Origin: Hallella colorans
GTDB taxonomy: Bacteria > Bacteroidota > Bacteroidia > Bacteroidales > Bacteroidaceae
Length of the DNA stretch: 64,000 nt
NCBI RefSeq assembly: GCF_003096815.1
Contig: NZ_QENY01000010.1
Coordinates: forward strand, 41,305-105,304
Direction: 5' to 3'
A model generated the notes under the pieces. It did no database searches. It saw nothing but the letters and a program-made list of their open reading frames with translations, and was not told the origin of the DNA. Positions 63,933-64,000 of the stretch are shown piece by piece. A program made the translations under genes and the position numbers. Position 1 is the stretch's first letter, and each line of letters opens with the position of its first letter.

Positions 63933-64000
63933 ATGTATAAATCTCCATCCAAAGTCCGTCAGGCATCATTATTCTGGGATCTTGAGGCAATGCTCTCTCC
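63933..64000 (+). CDS. Start of an IS transposase (partial)
   Basis: The frame reads MYKSPSKVRQASLFWDLE and runs off the window. The pattern LFWDLEAML just after a short N-terminus resembles the opening of IS1182/IS5-type transposases of Bacteroidota. Only 22 residues are seen, so the family is uncertain. It points away from the truncated helicase. Confidence 0.55.
   Translation, partial: MYKSPSKVRQASLFWDLEAMLS

Overview
The window looks like chromosomal DNA of a Bacteroidota species, most likely of the family Prevotellaceae. The evidence is a SusC/SusD polysaccharide utilisation locus with a hybrid two-component regulator, many copies of the Bacteroidota -7 promoter box TAnnTTTG (usually TAACTTTG or TATCTTTG) ahead of genes, almost no Shine-Dalgarno sequences, a C10 (interpain-type) protease with GEVED domains, and an rsfS-ftsH-cdsA order common in this phylum. 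The species cannot be fixed from the sequence alone. Layout. 0.5-4.6 kb: a secreted or lipid-anchored C10 cysteine protease beside a surface lipoprotein related to cholesterol-dependent cytolysins. 5.2-20.1 kb: one PUL read leftwards (sulfatase, SusC, SusD, heparinase II/III-type lyase, GH88 unsaturated glucuronyl hydrolase) with its HTCS regulator upstream; the enzyme set points to a sulfated glycosaminoglycan. 20.4-26.6 kb: menaquinone genes in two divergent units (menC-menE left, thioesterase-menF-menD-menB right). 27.8-33.2 kb: lysS, gpsA, pgi and a HAD phosphatase. 33.3-39.4 kb: a secreted protein of unknown role, a YbjQ-like protein, mnmA, rsgA, frr, a free-methionine-sulfoxide reductase and rsmA. 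39.5-39.8 kb: an isolated transcription unit for a 32-residue membrane peptide. 40.5-47.3 kb: flippase-like membrane protein, pepD, corA with an unusual leader, a DUF349 protein and glutathione peroxidase. 47.4-52.6 kb: an M15 peptidase and a probable metal-uptake locus (small Cys-pair protein, ZnuD-like TonB receptor, two-repeat lipoprotein). 53.4-60.2 kb: tRNA-Gln, rsfS, ftsH, cdsA, a beta-barrel protein, lpxB and surE. 60.2-64 kb: the left part of an integrated element with a tyrosine recombinase, a small RhuM-like protein, an AT-rich helicase remnant that lacks its ATP-binding motif, and the start of an insertion-sequence transposase at the window edge. Cutting across this layout is a family of five composite intergenic repeats (near 1-230, 15640-15890, 27230-27525, 40060-40320 and 52820-53090). 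Each has a GC-richer palindromic module built on TTAAGCCTTAATCGC/GCGATTAAGGCTTAA and, 60-100 bases away, a second hairpin module CATTTTTCGCGTATTT...AAATACGCGAAAAATG with a conserved tail GGCTTTTGTCAG. The copies are 12-15 kb apart and none is in a gene. I regard this family, the protease/cytolysin pair, the metal-uptake locus and the 32-residue peptide as the parts most likely to be undescribed.
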